Assembly: GCA_039720395.1 (NCBI GenBank) | Contig: CM077820.1 | Coordinates: forward strand, 50,459,666-50,523,665 | Direction: 5' to 3' | DNA length: 64,000 nucleotides | From: Liquidambar formosana | Lineage: Eukaryota > Streptophyta > Magnoliopsida > Saxifragales > Altingiaceae | Shown: positions 48,601 through 59,826 of the stretch, one piece after another | Position numbering within the stretch: position 1 is the stretch's first letter | Layout of the letters: the number at the start of each line of letters is the position of its first letter | Notes under the pieces: generated by a model | Databases searched by the model: none | What the model was told of the DNA's origin: nothing | What the model saw: the letters and a program-made list of their open reading frames with translations, nothing else | Translations under genes and position numbers: made by a program

Positions 48601-50157
48601 GTACGAGCCAATACTCCTTAGTTAAGCTATGAGCTAGCATGTGATATAAATTGTCAATGGATCTATCTATTCAAACAATCACGTGTTTAATTATGATCCA
48701 AAAAATATTCTCAAAAAATCTGAGGTAAATAATTTAATTCTTGAACGTGGAAGCATAACAATCATATTTGATAAATCTAAAATTTCACATCCTACAACTT
48801 CCCCATACCACCTCTTTTTAAAACCCTAAATTATAATCCAATTGTTCAAACACTGAAAAACAAAAACAAAAAGGTTTTATTTAAATTTCAATATCATTAA
48901 AAAAGCCTCGATCAATCCCTCAAAAACTAAAAAATCTAATTTGAAAAAGAAAAAATGATTTTTTTTTTTATCCTTCACAAGTGCAATCCTTTTAGCCCTC
49001 AAAATTCATTGGGAAAAAAATATTCTAGCTTGAAACAGAAAGATAGTAATTGATAAATTAAAACACACAAGGCTGTCCAAAAACGTAAAATTAGTTGCCC
49101 AAGGGGAAGTCATAGAACAAATAAAAAAACAATTGACTCTTGAGAGGCTTTTTCTTCTTATAATTTTGCAGTTTTAATTTAATAAATAAATCATTAAAAT
49201 TTGGCCTAAGGACTAGAACTAAATTAAGGAGACAATATATCCCGCTCACACTCTTTGGATCGATCATCATGTTGCTTTGCATACATTCGCTTGAAATGAG
49301 ATTCACAACACGCGAGGTCTTATCTAACTCCAATGTTCATCCAAATTGGACTCAGGTTTAAAAACAAAAGAATCCACTCCCTAAAGCAAATACCTTAATA
49401 TCAATATTAATCAAACTGCTAGTAGGGTGGGACATGTTTTGTTTTGTTTTCTTACTGACCCAATTACATGTGCTTATTTAAGTAGATTTTGTACATAAAC
49501 AAGCATGTAAATATTAAAAATATGCTCAAAATTATAGGAAATTAATAATAATTAATAGTCCAAGTTGAATGTAGAGATGGGAGAGATTATACGAGGTAAG
49601 GACACACACATCGTGAATGCTAGCCATTTTGTCAATTATGATTCATATACAGCCAGCATAGTAATTAATTAAGTAATTGGATCCATTTTGAATTGTTAAT
49701 CACAAAGCATAATTTTCTCTAATTCTCGTTGATATAGTTTATTGGAGTCCTTGATCCCAAGTCTAATCCACTCTCAAGTTAAGACCGTTCCATTGATACC
49801 CACAGTTATAATGCTCACAATTTTTGTACTAGTAGTAGGATCATTGTACGTACATAATATTTTTATTATTTTAATTTTTGAATTTTTTTTACTTCAAAAA
49901 ATTGATATAATCAGATCTTTCAGAATTGGTAAGTCAAAAGTAGTTGACTTTGAACATTCGTTGTAGTGAAACAATAAAAACTTACAAAACAGATTGATAT
50001 TAGTCATGTTCACAATATTTTAATGTAGCTTTTACGTGCTTTAGACAAGACTGCCCACTGTGCCTTTTTTAAACTATTTGTATGTCCTGCTTTGTCACGC
50101 TCTTGTACTACTATTATCTTATTTTTGTGTTTGTCCATTTTTTTTCTGATTTACCAG

Positions 50158-50625
50158 GTTGCATTCCCTAAGTTGGAGGGGTTGGAATTTTGGTGCTTAG
50201 ATAACATGAAACAGATTTGGCTAGGCCAATTTCATCCATCTTCGTTCTGCAACCTGAGAGTTCTTTATATCAATGGTTGTGAAAGTTTAACGCATATATT
50301 GCCATCCGCAATAATTAAAAGTCTAGTACAAATTGAAAAGATAACTGTTACTGATTGTGCTATGATGGAAGAAATAATTGCAATCGGGGAAGAAGAAGCC
50401 ACAGATGAGATTACTCTCAGTCAATTAAAGTCTCTGAATCTATGTTCGTTACGAAACCTCACAACAATCTGCCGAGGGAGTAATACTTTGTCATTCCCAT
50501 CCTTAGAAGTAGTGTCGGTGATGTATTGCCCCGAATTGAAGACTTTCTCTAATGGAATTTTACACGCTCCAAAGCTGGACAAAGCGCAAATACAACGCTT
50601 GATCGCACAAAAGGTATGGGATTAA
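50158..50625 (+). CDS. LRR exon, probable fifth and last exon of the NLR
   Basis: Opens after an AG (50156-50157) as VAFPKLEGLEFWCLDNMKQI, with the same phase and VAF start as exons 3 and 4, and stays open to VWD-stop at 50625. It has typical repeats of this clade (NLRVLYINGCESLTHILPSA, SFPSLEVVSVMYCPELKTFS). A donor-like GGTATGG follows the last Lys codon (50611-50613), so it may instead splice onward. Joined to exons 1-4 it would give about 1472 residues. It could alternatively be the remnant of another tandem NLR copy, because 5.4 kb separates it from exon 4 and near-identical ends occur at 27364-27591 and 54220-54423. Confidence 0.7.
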   Translation, partial: VAFPKLEGLEFWCLDNMKQIWLGQFHPSSFCNLRVLYINGCESLTHILPSAIIKSLVQIEKITVTDCAMMEEIIAIGEEEATDEITLSQLKSLNLCSLRNLTTICRGSNTLSFPSLEVVSVMYCPELKTFSNGILHAPKLDKAQIQRLIAQKVWD

Positions 50626-53060
50626 TGGTACCTTTTAAAAACCCTAAACACCCATATCCATTTAGGGCTTTTCTTATTCGTCACTCCACTCTCCGATCAG
50701 GATTCACAAAATTTAGGCTGAACAGAGGGGTTGTTTGGCTGCCTTCCGATTCTTCTTCTTCACTCCAGGTATGTGTGTCTCTCTCTCTTCTCTGTCTCGT
50801 CTCCTTCTCTCTATTCTTCTTTTTCGACTGGTTCTTTTCTTTTTTCATTTATTCTTTTTTTCGTGGCAAGTTTCAGACTTTCAGCACAAGATTTCTCTGC
50901 CATTTGGCAAGGATGTGAATATATTTTGCTTTCTATTCTGCCTTTTCTGGAATGCAAGTAATATGATTGATGGTTTAGCTCATGTTTACTAATTCTTCAA
51001 TTTATGGTTGCTTTTTAGGTCATTTTGAATTGTGGGTAATGTACATGTAGAAGTTACATTAGATTGGATTGGAATATTGAAGTATATGCAAATGGGTTTG
51101 TTAATCCTAGGCTCACCAAATGCGTTTTTGTGTTGAAAGATGGAAAATTGTTCCTTTTTTCTCTTTTTTTTTTTTTTTTGATAGGCAACAAAAGAGAGTA
51201 TTTATTAAAAATATAAAAGAAGTACAGAAGAGAACGAGCGGTCCAACAAAGAAATCAGAAAACAAAACAAAACAAAAATGGAGAAAACTGTTCTTGAGAA
51301 TTCTGAAGTAGTGAGAAGAAAAAATTGGAATTGTTTGTTTTGTAGAATGCAGTGTTGAAGCTAAGGAGGCTGCTTTGAGTTTTTTCCTAGGCTCACAAGA
51401 TATGTAGTACTCTGTCTAAATACATCAGGTGCATACAGATGAATCTATTTATTTATCTTTTATCTTTTTACAAACAAAAAGAAAAAAAAAATGCTTAGAA
51501 GCATTTGAACCACTTGTAACTCAGTGAGTTCTTGATTTTTGCTCCCTTGAGGTTGCAATCATTGATCAAGTAGTTTAGTTGTTGACCATATCATAATCAA
51601 TGATTATATATACACATAGTTACATATATATAAATATATTGATTGTATAATGATGTCATGTGAATTTGTTCAGAGTTTTTGAAGTTTTTATTTTTATTTT
51701 TTTGGTATAACATTATGCTTATTTGTAAGCCATACTGTGTGAACGTATGATTGTGATAAGACAAATTGCTTAATATAAATGGTTTGGAACCATGGTTGTA
51801 ACTTGTAACTTCATTGCAAATGTTGCAAATTTTCCTTATTAGTTTGTGGTGTTTTAATTGTTAATTGAACGTGGTCATTTACATTTTGTCTTTCACTTGA
51901 AGTTGGACTCTAATTTGATAAGTTGTTTCATCGGATCAGTTCAATATTGACTCTCTATTTTGAGCAGTTTCAATACAACTTTGTGCGTTCAGTTTAAGAG
52001 TGAGGTCGTGGGTCTTGGTGTTTTTTAAGCTGCAGCTTGCGGGTTCCAAGTGCCCCTTTCTGGGAAACCACAATAGTGGAAGGCCTTTGATGCAGAGAAG
52101 TCTGGAATTGAGGAAGTTTTGTAGGTTCTAGCCCACCTTTACAGCTTTTCTAAGGCACAGTATATAGCACTATGTTTGGATGGAGATTCATTTACATCAA
52201 AAAAGCTAAGGGATACACAATTTCAGCAAGTTCCAAAGGTGAATTCAACTGAAACCCCCCCCCCCCCTCTTTTTTTTTAAACTTACTTCGCTACTTTAAG
52301 TATCAACCATAGGGCGCATTGGCCATTTACCATATTCTTTCTGCAATTTTTGCATTCATCAATCTATCAGCAATCAGAGCACATCTCATCATGGTATTGC
52401 ATGGACTAATTCATTCCCAAGAAGAAAAGCTGAATCGGTGAATTGCTGGACTGCCCCTTGCCTTCTTTTGAAGTCTCAGCAGTACATCAGGTTGGCAACT
52501 TGAAGGATTGCAGAGGATGGGCTCAATGCTTTAATGCCACTAATTGATGATATACCCTCGCAGTGAGTTGAATTGCATTAGTGAGGTGGAGTTTTAATCG
52601 CATTGACTTTTTGTAGGAAGTTTTGCTGTGTCCCACCAGCTAATATTGATACATTGATACCATTACTCCTAAGGCAGCTCCTGCAGTGGTTATTCCGGAA
52701 CCTGATGGGCCCAAGATTGCATTGATAAAGTAGCTCTGGACAAGCTGAAGGATTCTAGGAAGAGTGGTGGTTACGCTCAAGGGCATGCCTATTGAAAAGA
52801 GTAAGAACCTATGCTAAAATCGGAGTCCGAAAACAGAATGGAGGCAAGTGCGGAGAGTTTTATTGAAAGACTATCTTCGTTCTCTTGGATGATTGTCGTT
52901 ATGCTAAGGTGTCCTTTTGCTATTGAGAGGCAAAGACAGTTTGGCCTCTCCTGCAGCATTGCATCATTCTATACATTTTGTATAGAATTTTTCTAAGTTG
53001 GACTACTCTCCGTAGGTAGTTCTCATGACCTCACTATGTAAACACCTTTAAAGTTGATTA
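50626..53060 (+). pseudogene. Cyclin-L pseudogene (copy d)
   Basis: The leader block (CCACTCTCCGATCAGGATTC, CTTCTTCTTCACTCCAG before GTATGTG) starts just after the LRR exon. The cyclin exon at about 51968-52238 reads TTLCVQFKSEVVGLGVF, stop, AAACGFQVPLSGKP, a TAG in place of the first of two Trp codons, then WKAFDAEKSGIEEV, a disturbed VCRV site, then LAHLYSF and SKKLRDTQFQQVPK before GTGAAT. This matches the second cyclin box end of plant cyclin L (AAARRFQVPLPE, PPWWKAFDA, VCRVLAHLYS). A linker-like piece (about 52660-52830) and a tail like copy a follow. The first cyclin-box exon seen in copies b and f is absent. Several independent stops make this non-functional. Confidence 0.85.
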
Positions 53061-54219
53061 ATATATGAGATTTTGTTTTGTTCATAGAAGGAAATAAAAA
53101 AGGAATGGACTTTATTGGTTCAAATAAAACAACGCCAATTTTATGTCATAAGTAAGCATTTATAAATGGTTTGAGCATTGATTGTAATGAAATATACCAT
53201 AATTGATGGAATTTTGATGAAAATAAATATTAAATTTGACGAGGGAAGTGCCACAACTTAATAGGTGAGACCGTGAAAGGTTATTTGTTCAGTTTTAAAA
53301 TTCATGAGAGTTTCAGTGAACCTAACCTATAATTCACATATCTGTGTAATTTAGCCAAAAAGAAAGAGGAAGGGGGAGTAAAACAAATCAATAATATCTG
53401 GTCAATTGGAAACCTAGAGCTTAGGCCATGTCTGGGAGATATCTAATCCAACAGTGCGTTTGGCAGCAACCCCCAAAAAATGATTGGTTTAATAACAAGA
53501 AGTCTAGTGCCTGGACATAATTTGATTCTACTTGTACACGCATAACCTTAACACCTGTACTTTTTTCTTTCTTTTCTTTTTTTGGCTGAGGCCTTAAGGC
53601 ATATACTTAAATTATAGGCTTATAGCCAACTTTCCTTGACCATTTTATATTTTTATTTCCTTTGTGCTATTATTTGGTGACTCCATCCATACCTTGTCAA
53701 TATAGGACAACCATTCACATGCTATGTATTGTATTCTATGTGAACAATTTTCTTGAATATTGGACTCTGGGCATTGGGCAATATTGCCTTTCCCAAGTTG
53801 CCGGAAGTCGATTTGGTGCATTTAGTTACTTTAAATGTACGGTAAAGTTATCGTGTGATGAACGACATGTGAAGAGAGTTAAGATTGGAAGGCTGAGATT
53901 GGAGACAACCATTTTATGCCCAACCAATCTCAGCCTTTGCAATCTCAACTCTCTCCACGTGTCACTCGTCACACGGTAACTCCACGGTGCATTTAAAGTG
54001 ACTAAATGCACGAAATCCAAATCCCACCCCCCCCCCCGAAAAAAAGAGAGTAAAATTACTGTTAGGGTCAGGCTATTGCCACCACATAAATATTCCAAGT
54101 GCCCCATTTAATTTACATTTTTAAGGTTTTATGAAAAATATAAAAAAAAATTATGAAAACTAATCACATAGTCTACTAGAAAACACATCATTCACATGCT
54201 ATGTATTGTATTCTATGAA
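53061..54219. other. Spacer between copy d and the next LRR fragment
   Basis: The first ~230 bp match 11146-11380 and 57875-58115. From about 53290 the sequence is unrelated to those copies until 53510. It contains the 208-bp fold-back element (53810-54017) and the left arm of the long inverted-repeat MITE (about 54060-54190). A 29-bp direct repeat (CATTCACATGCTATGTATTG plus TATTCTATG) lies at about 53709 and 54189. No gene. Confidence 0.65.
53810..54017. mobile_element. 208-bp fold-back MITE or hairpin
   Basis: The left arm GATTTGGTGCATTTAGTTAC and right arm GTGACTAAATGCACGAAATC are inverted repeats that continue for about 90 bp (TGATGAACGACATGTGAAG against ACGTGTCACTCGTCA; GGCTGAGATTGG against CCAATCTCAGCC). 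They leave a short central loop around CATTTTATGCC. Open frames on both strands simply reflect the palindrome. Transcripts would form a long hairpin. Confidence 0.85.
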
Positions 54220-54437
54220 AGATTACTCTCAGTCAATTAAAGTCTCTAATGGTTGTGAGGTTACCAAACCTCACAACCATCTGCCGAGGGAGTAATACTT
54301 TGCCATTCCCATCCTTGGAAGAAGTGTTGGGGGAACAATGCTCCAAACTGAAGACTTTCTCTAATGGAATTTTAAACGCTCCAAAGCTAGACAAAGTGCA
54401 AATACAACACGTGATCGCACAAAAGGTATGGGATTAA
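54220..54437 (+). pseudogene. Truncated LRR last-exon fragment
   Basis: Begins inside the exon homologous to 50410-50625 (AGATTACTCTCAGTCAATTA) and keeps the frame LPNLTTICRGSNTLPFPSLE ... APKLDKVQIQHVIAQK before the donor-like GTATGG, ending VWD-stop. The 5' part of the exon and its splice acceptor are missing. A local 14-bp palindrome at 54249-54280 replaces the parental sequence. The cyclin-L leader of copy e follows directly, as at 27.6 and 50.6 kb. Confidence 0.85.
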
Positions 54438-54469
54438 TGGTACCTTTTAAAAACCCCAAACACCCATAT

Positions 54470-57400
54470 CAATTTAGGGCTTTTCTTATTCGTCACTCCA
54501 CTCTCCGATCAGGATTCACAAAATTTAGGCTGAACAGAGGGGTTGTTTGGCTGCCTTCCGGTTCTTCATCTTAGTCTCAATCTTCTTCTTCACTCCAGGA
54601 ATGTGTGTCTCTCTCTCTTCTCTGTCTCGTCTCCTTCTCTCTATTCTTCTTTTTCGACTGGTTCTTTTTTTTTTTTTTTTCATGGCAAGTTTCAGACTTT
54701 CAGCACAAGATTTCTCTGCCATTTGGCAAGGATGTGAACATATTTTGCTTTCTATTCTGCCTTTTCTGGAATGCGAGTAATATGATTGATGGTTTAGCTC
54801 ATGTTTACTAATTCTTCAATTTATGGTTGCTTTTTTGGTCATTTTAGCTCATGGTCAGTGATTCTTCACTTGGCAAGTTTGCATTTTAGAAGTTGCATTA
54901 GATTGGATTGGAATGTTAAAGTATATGCAAATTGGTTTGTTAATTTTCTAGGCTCACCAAATGGGCTTTTCATGGAAAAATTGTTCCTTTTTTGTTGTTG
55001 TTGTTGTTGTTGATCGGCAACAAAAAAGAATATTTATTAAAAACATAAAAGTACAGAAGAGAACGAGCAGTCCTACAAAGAAATCAGAAAAGAAAACAAA
55101 ACAAAAATGGAGAAAATTGTTCTTGAGAATTCTGAAGTAGTGAGAAGAAAAAATTGGAATTGTTTGTTTTGTAGAATGCAGTGTTGAAGCTAAGGAGATC
55201 TCTTCTTTGATTTCTTCCTAGGCTCACAAGAAATGTAGTACTCTGTCCAAATACATGCATCAGGTGCAGACAGATGAATTTATTTGTGTAAAAAGAAAAA
55301 ATCTTAGAAGCATTTGAACCATTGCTCTGTACAAGCCCTTTGGCATATTTTCTGATGTGCAGTGTGCTAGTATGTTGCTGCCTTATTAGGTTGAACACAT
55401 CTTAATTGTGACTGAGTGAGTTCTTGATATTTGCTCCCTTGAGTTTTCAATCATTGGTCAAGTAGTTTAGTTGTTGACTATATCATAACCAATGATTATA
55501 TTTACACATACATACATATATATAAATATATATTGATTGTATAATGATGTCATGTGAATTTGTGCAGAAGTTTTTATTTTTTTCATATAACATTACTCTT
55601 ATTTGTAAGCCATACTGTGTGAACATATGATTGTGATAATACAGATTGCTTAATACAAGTGGTTTGAACCATGGTTGTAATTTATGACTTCATTGCAAAT
55701 GTTGCAAATTTTCCTGATTAGTTTGTGGAAGTTACGTTAGATTGGCTTGGAATGTTGGAAGTATATGCAAATGGGTTTGTTAATCTCTTAGGCTCACCAA
55801 AATGGGTTGTTGGGTTGAAAGATGGAAAATTGTTCTTTTTTTTTTTTTTTGATCCGCAACAAAAGAGAATATTTATTAAAAATATAAAATAAGTACAGAA
55901 GAGGACACGCAGTCCTACAAAAAAATCTGAATAGAAAACAAAACAAAAATGGAGAAAATTGTTCTTGAGGATTCTGAAGTAGTGAGAAGAAAAAATTGGA
56001 ATTGTTTGTTTTGTAAAATGCAGTTCTGAAGCTAAGGAGACCTCTTCTTTGATTTTTTTTCCTAGGCTCACAAGATATGTAGTACTCTGTCTAAATACAT
56101 CAGGTGCAGACAGATGAATTTATTTATCTTTTTACAACCAAAAAAAAAAAAAAAAAAATGCTTAGAAGCATTTGAACCATCGCTCTGTACAAGCCCTTAG
56201 GCATATTTTCTGATGTGCTAGTATGTTGCTGCCTTATTAGGTTGAACACATCTTAATTGTAACTGAGTGAGTTCTTGATATTTGCTCCCTTTAGGTTGCA
56301 ATCATCGATCAAGTAGTTTAGTTGTTGACCATATGTTAATCAATGATTATATAAACACTTACATACTTGTATATAAATATATTGATTGTATAATGATGTC
56401 ATATGAATTTGTGCTGAATTTTTATTTTATTTTATTTTTATTTTATTTTGTATAACATTATGCTTATTTGTAAGCCATACTGTATGAATGTATGATTGTG
56501 ATCAGACAAATTGCTTAATACAAATGGTTTGGAACTATGGTTGTAGCTTATAACTTCATTGCAAATGCTGCAAATTTTCCTGATTAGTTTGTGGTGTTTT
56601 AACGGTAAATTGATCATGGTTATGTACATTTTGTCTTTCACTTGAAGTTGCACTCTAATTTGATAAATTGTTTCATTGGATTAGTTCAATATTGACTCTA
56701 TTTTGAGCAGTTTGCATACAACTTTGTGCGTTCAGTTTAAGAGTGAGGTCGTGGTTTGTGGGGTTTTATAAGCTGCAGCTTGTGGGTTCCAAGTGCCCCT
56801 TCCTGGGAAACCACCATAGTGGGAGGCCTTTGATGCAGAGAAGTCTGGAATTGATGAAGTTTTGTAGTGTTCTCGCCCACCTTTACAGCTTTCCTAAGTC
56901 ACAGTATATAGCACTTTGTATGGATGGAGATTCATCTACATCAAAAAAGCTATGGGATACACAATCTCAGCAAGTTCCAAAGGTGAATCCAACTTAACAC
57001 CCCCCACCCCCTCTTCTTCTTTTTTTTTTTTTTTTTTTTTTTTTAACTTACTTCGCTACTTTAAGTATCAACCTTACGGTGCATGGGCCATTTACCGTAT
57101 TCTTTTTGCAATTTTCGCATTCACCAACCTATCAGCAATCAGAGCATATCTCATCATGGCATTGCATGGACTAATTTCATTCCCAAGAAGAAAGGCTGAA
57201 TCGGTGAATTGCCGGACTGCCCCTTGCCTTCTTTTGAAGTCTCAGCAGTACATCAGATTGGCAACTTGAAGGATTGCAGTGGATGTGCCCCATGCTTTAA
57301 TGCCACCAATTGATGCTTTACCCTCCCAGCGAGTTGAATTGCATTAGTGAGTTGGAGTTTTACTCTCATTGACTTTTTGTAGGAAATTTTGCTGTTTGTC

Positions 57401-57870
57401 CCACCAGCTAATAGTGATACATTGAACCATTACTCCCAAGGCGGCTCCTGTAATGGTTATTCTGGAACCTGGTGGGTGCAAGATTGCATTGATAAAGTAG
57501 CTCTGGACAAGCTGAAGGATTCTAGGATGAGTGGTGAATCTCTTTACGGGCATGCCTATTGAAAAGAGTCAAGAGCCCATGCTAAAATGCGAGTCTGAAA
57601 ACAGAATGGAGGCAAGTGCAGAGAGTTTTGTTGAAAGACAGTCTGTATTCTCTTGGATGATTGTCGTCATGCTAAGGTCTCCCTTTGCTATTGAGGCGAA
57701 TTTTGCCACCTGACAGTTTGGCCTCTCCTCCAGCATTGCATCATTCTATGCATTTTGTATCTCATTCCCCTCCTGACTTTTCTCAAGGATATTTTGTATT
57801 GAATTTTTCGAAGTTGGACTACTCTCTATCTGTAGGTAGTTCTCATGACCTCGCTTATGTAAGCACCTTT
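54470..57870 (+). pseudogene. Cyclin-L pseudogene (copy e)
   Basis: The leader block at 54495-54600 is near-identical to copy d. An enlarged intron region carries an ~840-bp tandem duplication (54886-56580). The exon at 56711-56982 reads TTLCVQFKSEVVVCGVL, TAA where cyclin L has Tyr, AAACGFQVPLPGKP, TAG for Trp, WEAFDAEKSGIDEV, one extra T, then in the other frame CSVLAHLYSFPKSQYIALCM and KKLWDTQSQQVPK before GTGAAT. A linker-like piece follows (about 57430-57620: TPKAAPV and later KVALDKLKDSR), then the MPIEKSQEPMLKCESENRME tail. Copy d has the same Trp-to-TAG change. Dead by several lesions; no first cyclin-box exon found. Confidence 0.87.
54886..56580. repeat. ~840-bp tandem duplication within copy e
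   Basis: Blocks from GCATTAGATTGGATTGGAAT (about 54893) to GCAAATTTTCCTGATTAGTT (about 55700) recur from about 55733 to 56590 with the same order of landmarks: AGGCTCACCAA, a poly-T then CGGCAACAAA..AATATTTATTAAAAA, AAGCATTTGAACCAT, TTGCTGCCTTATTAGGTTGA, CATACTGT. Copy d has a single unit (51046-51850). The poly-T plus AACAAAAGAGAATATTTATT segment looks like the tail of an old retroelement insertion carried along. Confidence 0.85.
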
Positions 57871-58284
57871 AAAGTTGATTAATGTATGAGATTTTGTTTT
57901 GTTCAAAAAAGGAAAGAGAAAAAAGGAATGTACTTTATCGGGTTCAAATAACACAATGCCAATTTTACGTCTTAAGCAAGCATTTATAAATGGTTTGAGC
58001 ATTGAATGTAATGAAAATATACCATAATTGATGGAATTTTGATGAAAATAAATATTAAATTTGACGAAGGGAAGTGCCCCAACTTAATCGATGAGACCGG
58101 GAGAGGTTATTTGCCTGGACATAATTTGATTTCCACTTAATCCATTTTTTTCATAAGCATTTTTTTATTTTTTATTTTTGATAAGCAATTTGATTCCACT
58201 TGATCACTTATACACACATATCCTAAACACCTGTACCTTTTTTATTTTTATTTTTATTTTGCTGTGGCCTTAATGGTATGTATT
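57871..58284. other. Spacer between copies e and f (Helitron-free)
   Basis: Matches 9690-9693 plus 11146-11545 and therefore contains the intact target site of the Helitron (AAAGTTGA/TTAATG at about 57874). No gene. Confidence 0.8.
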
Positions 58285-59420
58285 AATGGTGCCTCAAATA
58301 CCCAAATTAATTAGGCCTTTTTCTTATCTTATGTATATTTTCACTCTTCGGTCAAGATCCAGAAAATTTAAACTGAAGAGATGGACTGTTTGTCCGCCTT
58401 CTGCTGCTTCTTCTTCGACTCAAACGCCTTCTCCATTCAAACTGTGTGTCTCTCTCTCCCCTCTGACTCTTTTCGTTTTCTCTTTTCTTCTGTGATTATA
58501 ACTGGTGTTGAAAGTTGTTTGGAAAATTTTTCGAAATTTTAGAGTTGTTTTTCATATTCTTTGTTTGTGCAATTGGATTTTATATTCTTGCAGAGAGTTA
58601 GTTGCTGCTAGTTGTTTCTGGCTTGCATCAAAACTAGATGAAATCCCAATAAAAGTTAGGCAAGACCTCATTGTTTTCCACAGAATGGGAATGTAGGAGG
58701 GAGAACTTACCCATTGAGCATTTGGACCTGTTTTCGAAGGTTAGATACCTATGTCATTTATACATTTCTGGAACAGTGGTGGTTGTTTATTAAGGAGAGT
58801 GGATTCGGATAAATAATCAAACTTTTGTAACCATTTTTTTCCTTATCTGGTAAGAATAATTCTTTTAAACTTTTTTTTTTAAAATTCTTATCTGGTAACA
58901 ATAATTTTATAACCATTTTTTTTGTCTGCAGAATTGGTTAGTTTTAGACTTTTAGTACTGCAAGTGGCTTTACACTTTCAGAATTTTGTTGTGTCTTCTG
59001 TTTATATTGTTGTCTTTGATCTTTTTTATTTCTTTTCTAACAGTAATTTCAGAGTTGGGGAATGCTTTGAACAGAACAGAACAACATTCATCGAATGAGA
59101 TGGGTTTCATTTGTCATGTTGAACATTCTCATAACCTCCAGAACCAGACATGAAGCTTGAAATCTAGCAAACGATAGGGTAGCTTTTGCAGTATAAATAT
59201 TATATATACATATATGAAAAGGCCCAGGAAGAGAATGCCTATTGAAAATAGGCAACAGAAGATTCCATGCCAAAATCCAAGTCTGAACACAGAATTGATG
59301 CAAGCAGGGACAGGAACAAAGACAAAGGAGAGAGAGAGGTGATAGGTGGAGGGATTCTGACTGAGAATGAGAGCGAGAGCTAATCATTATCTGATGTTTA
59401 TGAATGCAGGAGGGCATTAA
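58285..59420 (+). pseudogene. Cyclin-L pseudogene (copy f)
   Basis: Direct duplicate of copy b with the stretch between the two leader blocks deleted: TCTTTTCTTCT at 58490 runs straight into GTGATTATAACTGG, whereas 2 kb separates them in copy b. The exon at 58594-58739 encodes ELVAASCFWLASKLDEIPIK and IVFHRM with the same extra G, then RRRENLPIEHLDLFSK in the shifted frame. The exon from 59044 reads RTEQHSSNEMGFICHVEHSH, and the same TGA for Trp follows. The RS-linker-like piece lies at 59265-59335. Non-functional. Confidence 0.87.
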
Positions 59421-59794
59421 GAAACTTTAAGGCATCACTCGTCTCAAGGTAAGCATTTTAATTTCTTTCAATTTTCCGAGTAAATAGAATTTCCCTGACT
59501 ATAATAGTGTCTTACCAAATCTAAGTAATTATAAAAGAGACAAACAGTGAGTTGCACCTTCTGAAAAACCTTCCTCTTAATATAGATCATGAATACCATG
59601 GCTCCTCTTATTCTCTGAGGAAGAAGGATTGCTATAGACATCATTCATATACTTGAACCAGTCATTATGGTGTGCCTCCCTTCTACATTCGTAACGTTTA
59701 GCAACACAAGGTGCAGCGGTTGTATGCTACCAGGTTTGATCATGATGTGTGGCTGCAGAGGAAAATCAGTCAGTGTGGAGGGAGTAAAATGAAA

Positions 59795-59826
<32 letters not shown>

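Larger units (their letters stand above)
44764..50157 (+). other. Long LRR-to-LRR intron or intergenic gap
   Basis: 5.4 kb between two VAF-type LRR exons. It holds two long inverted-repeat MITEs, a poly-A run (about 46451-46482), a degenerate LRR exon end (48461-48600), and short direct repeats (CCCATTATTTAAGCAACAAT at about 47384 and 47494). No complete gene is visible. If the 50158 exon belongs to the NLR, this is a single large intron. Confidence 0.6.

Noticed and set aside
50640..50918. Cyclin-L sequence as an integrated domain of the NLR
   Set aside because: Only leader and intron-like sequence follows the LRR exon; the cyclin-box piece is over 1 kb away and full of stops.
53826..54107. 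93-residue minus-strand and 105-residue plus-strand frames around 53900
   Set aside because: They are the two strands of a palindromic element.
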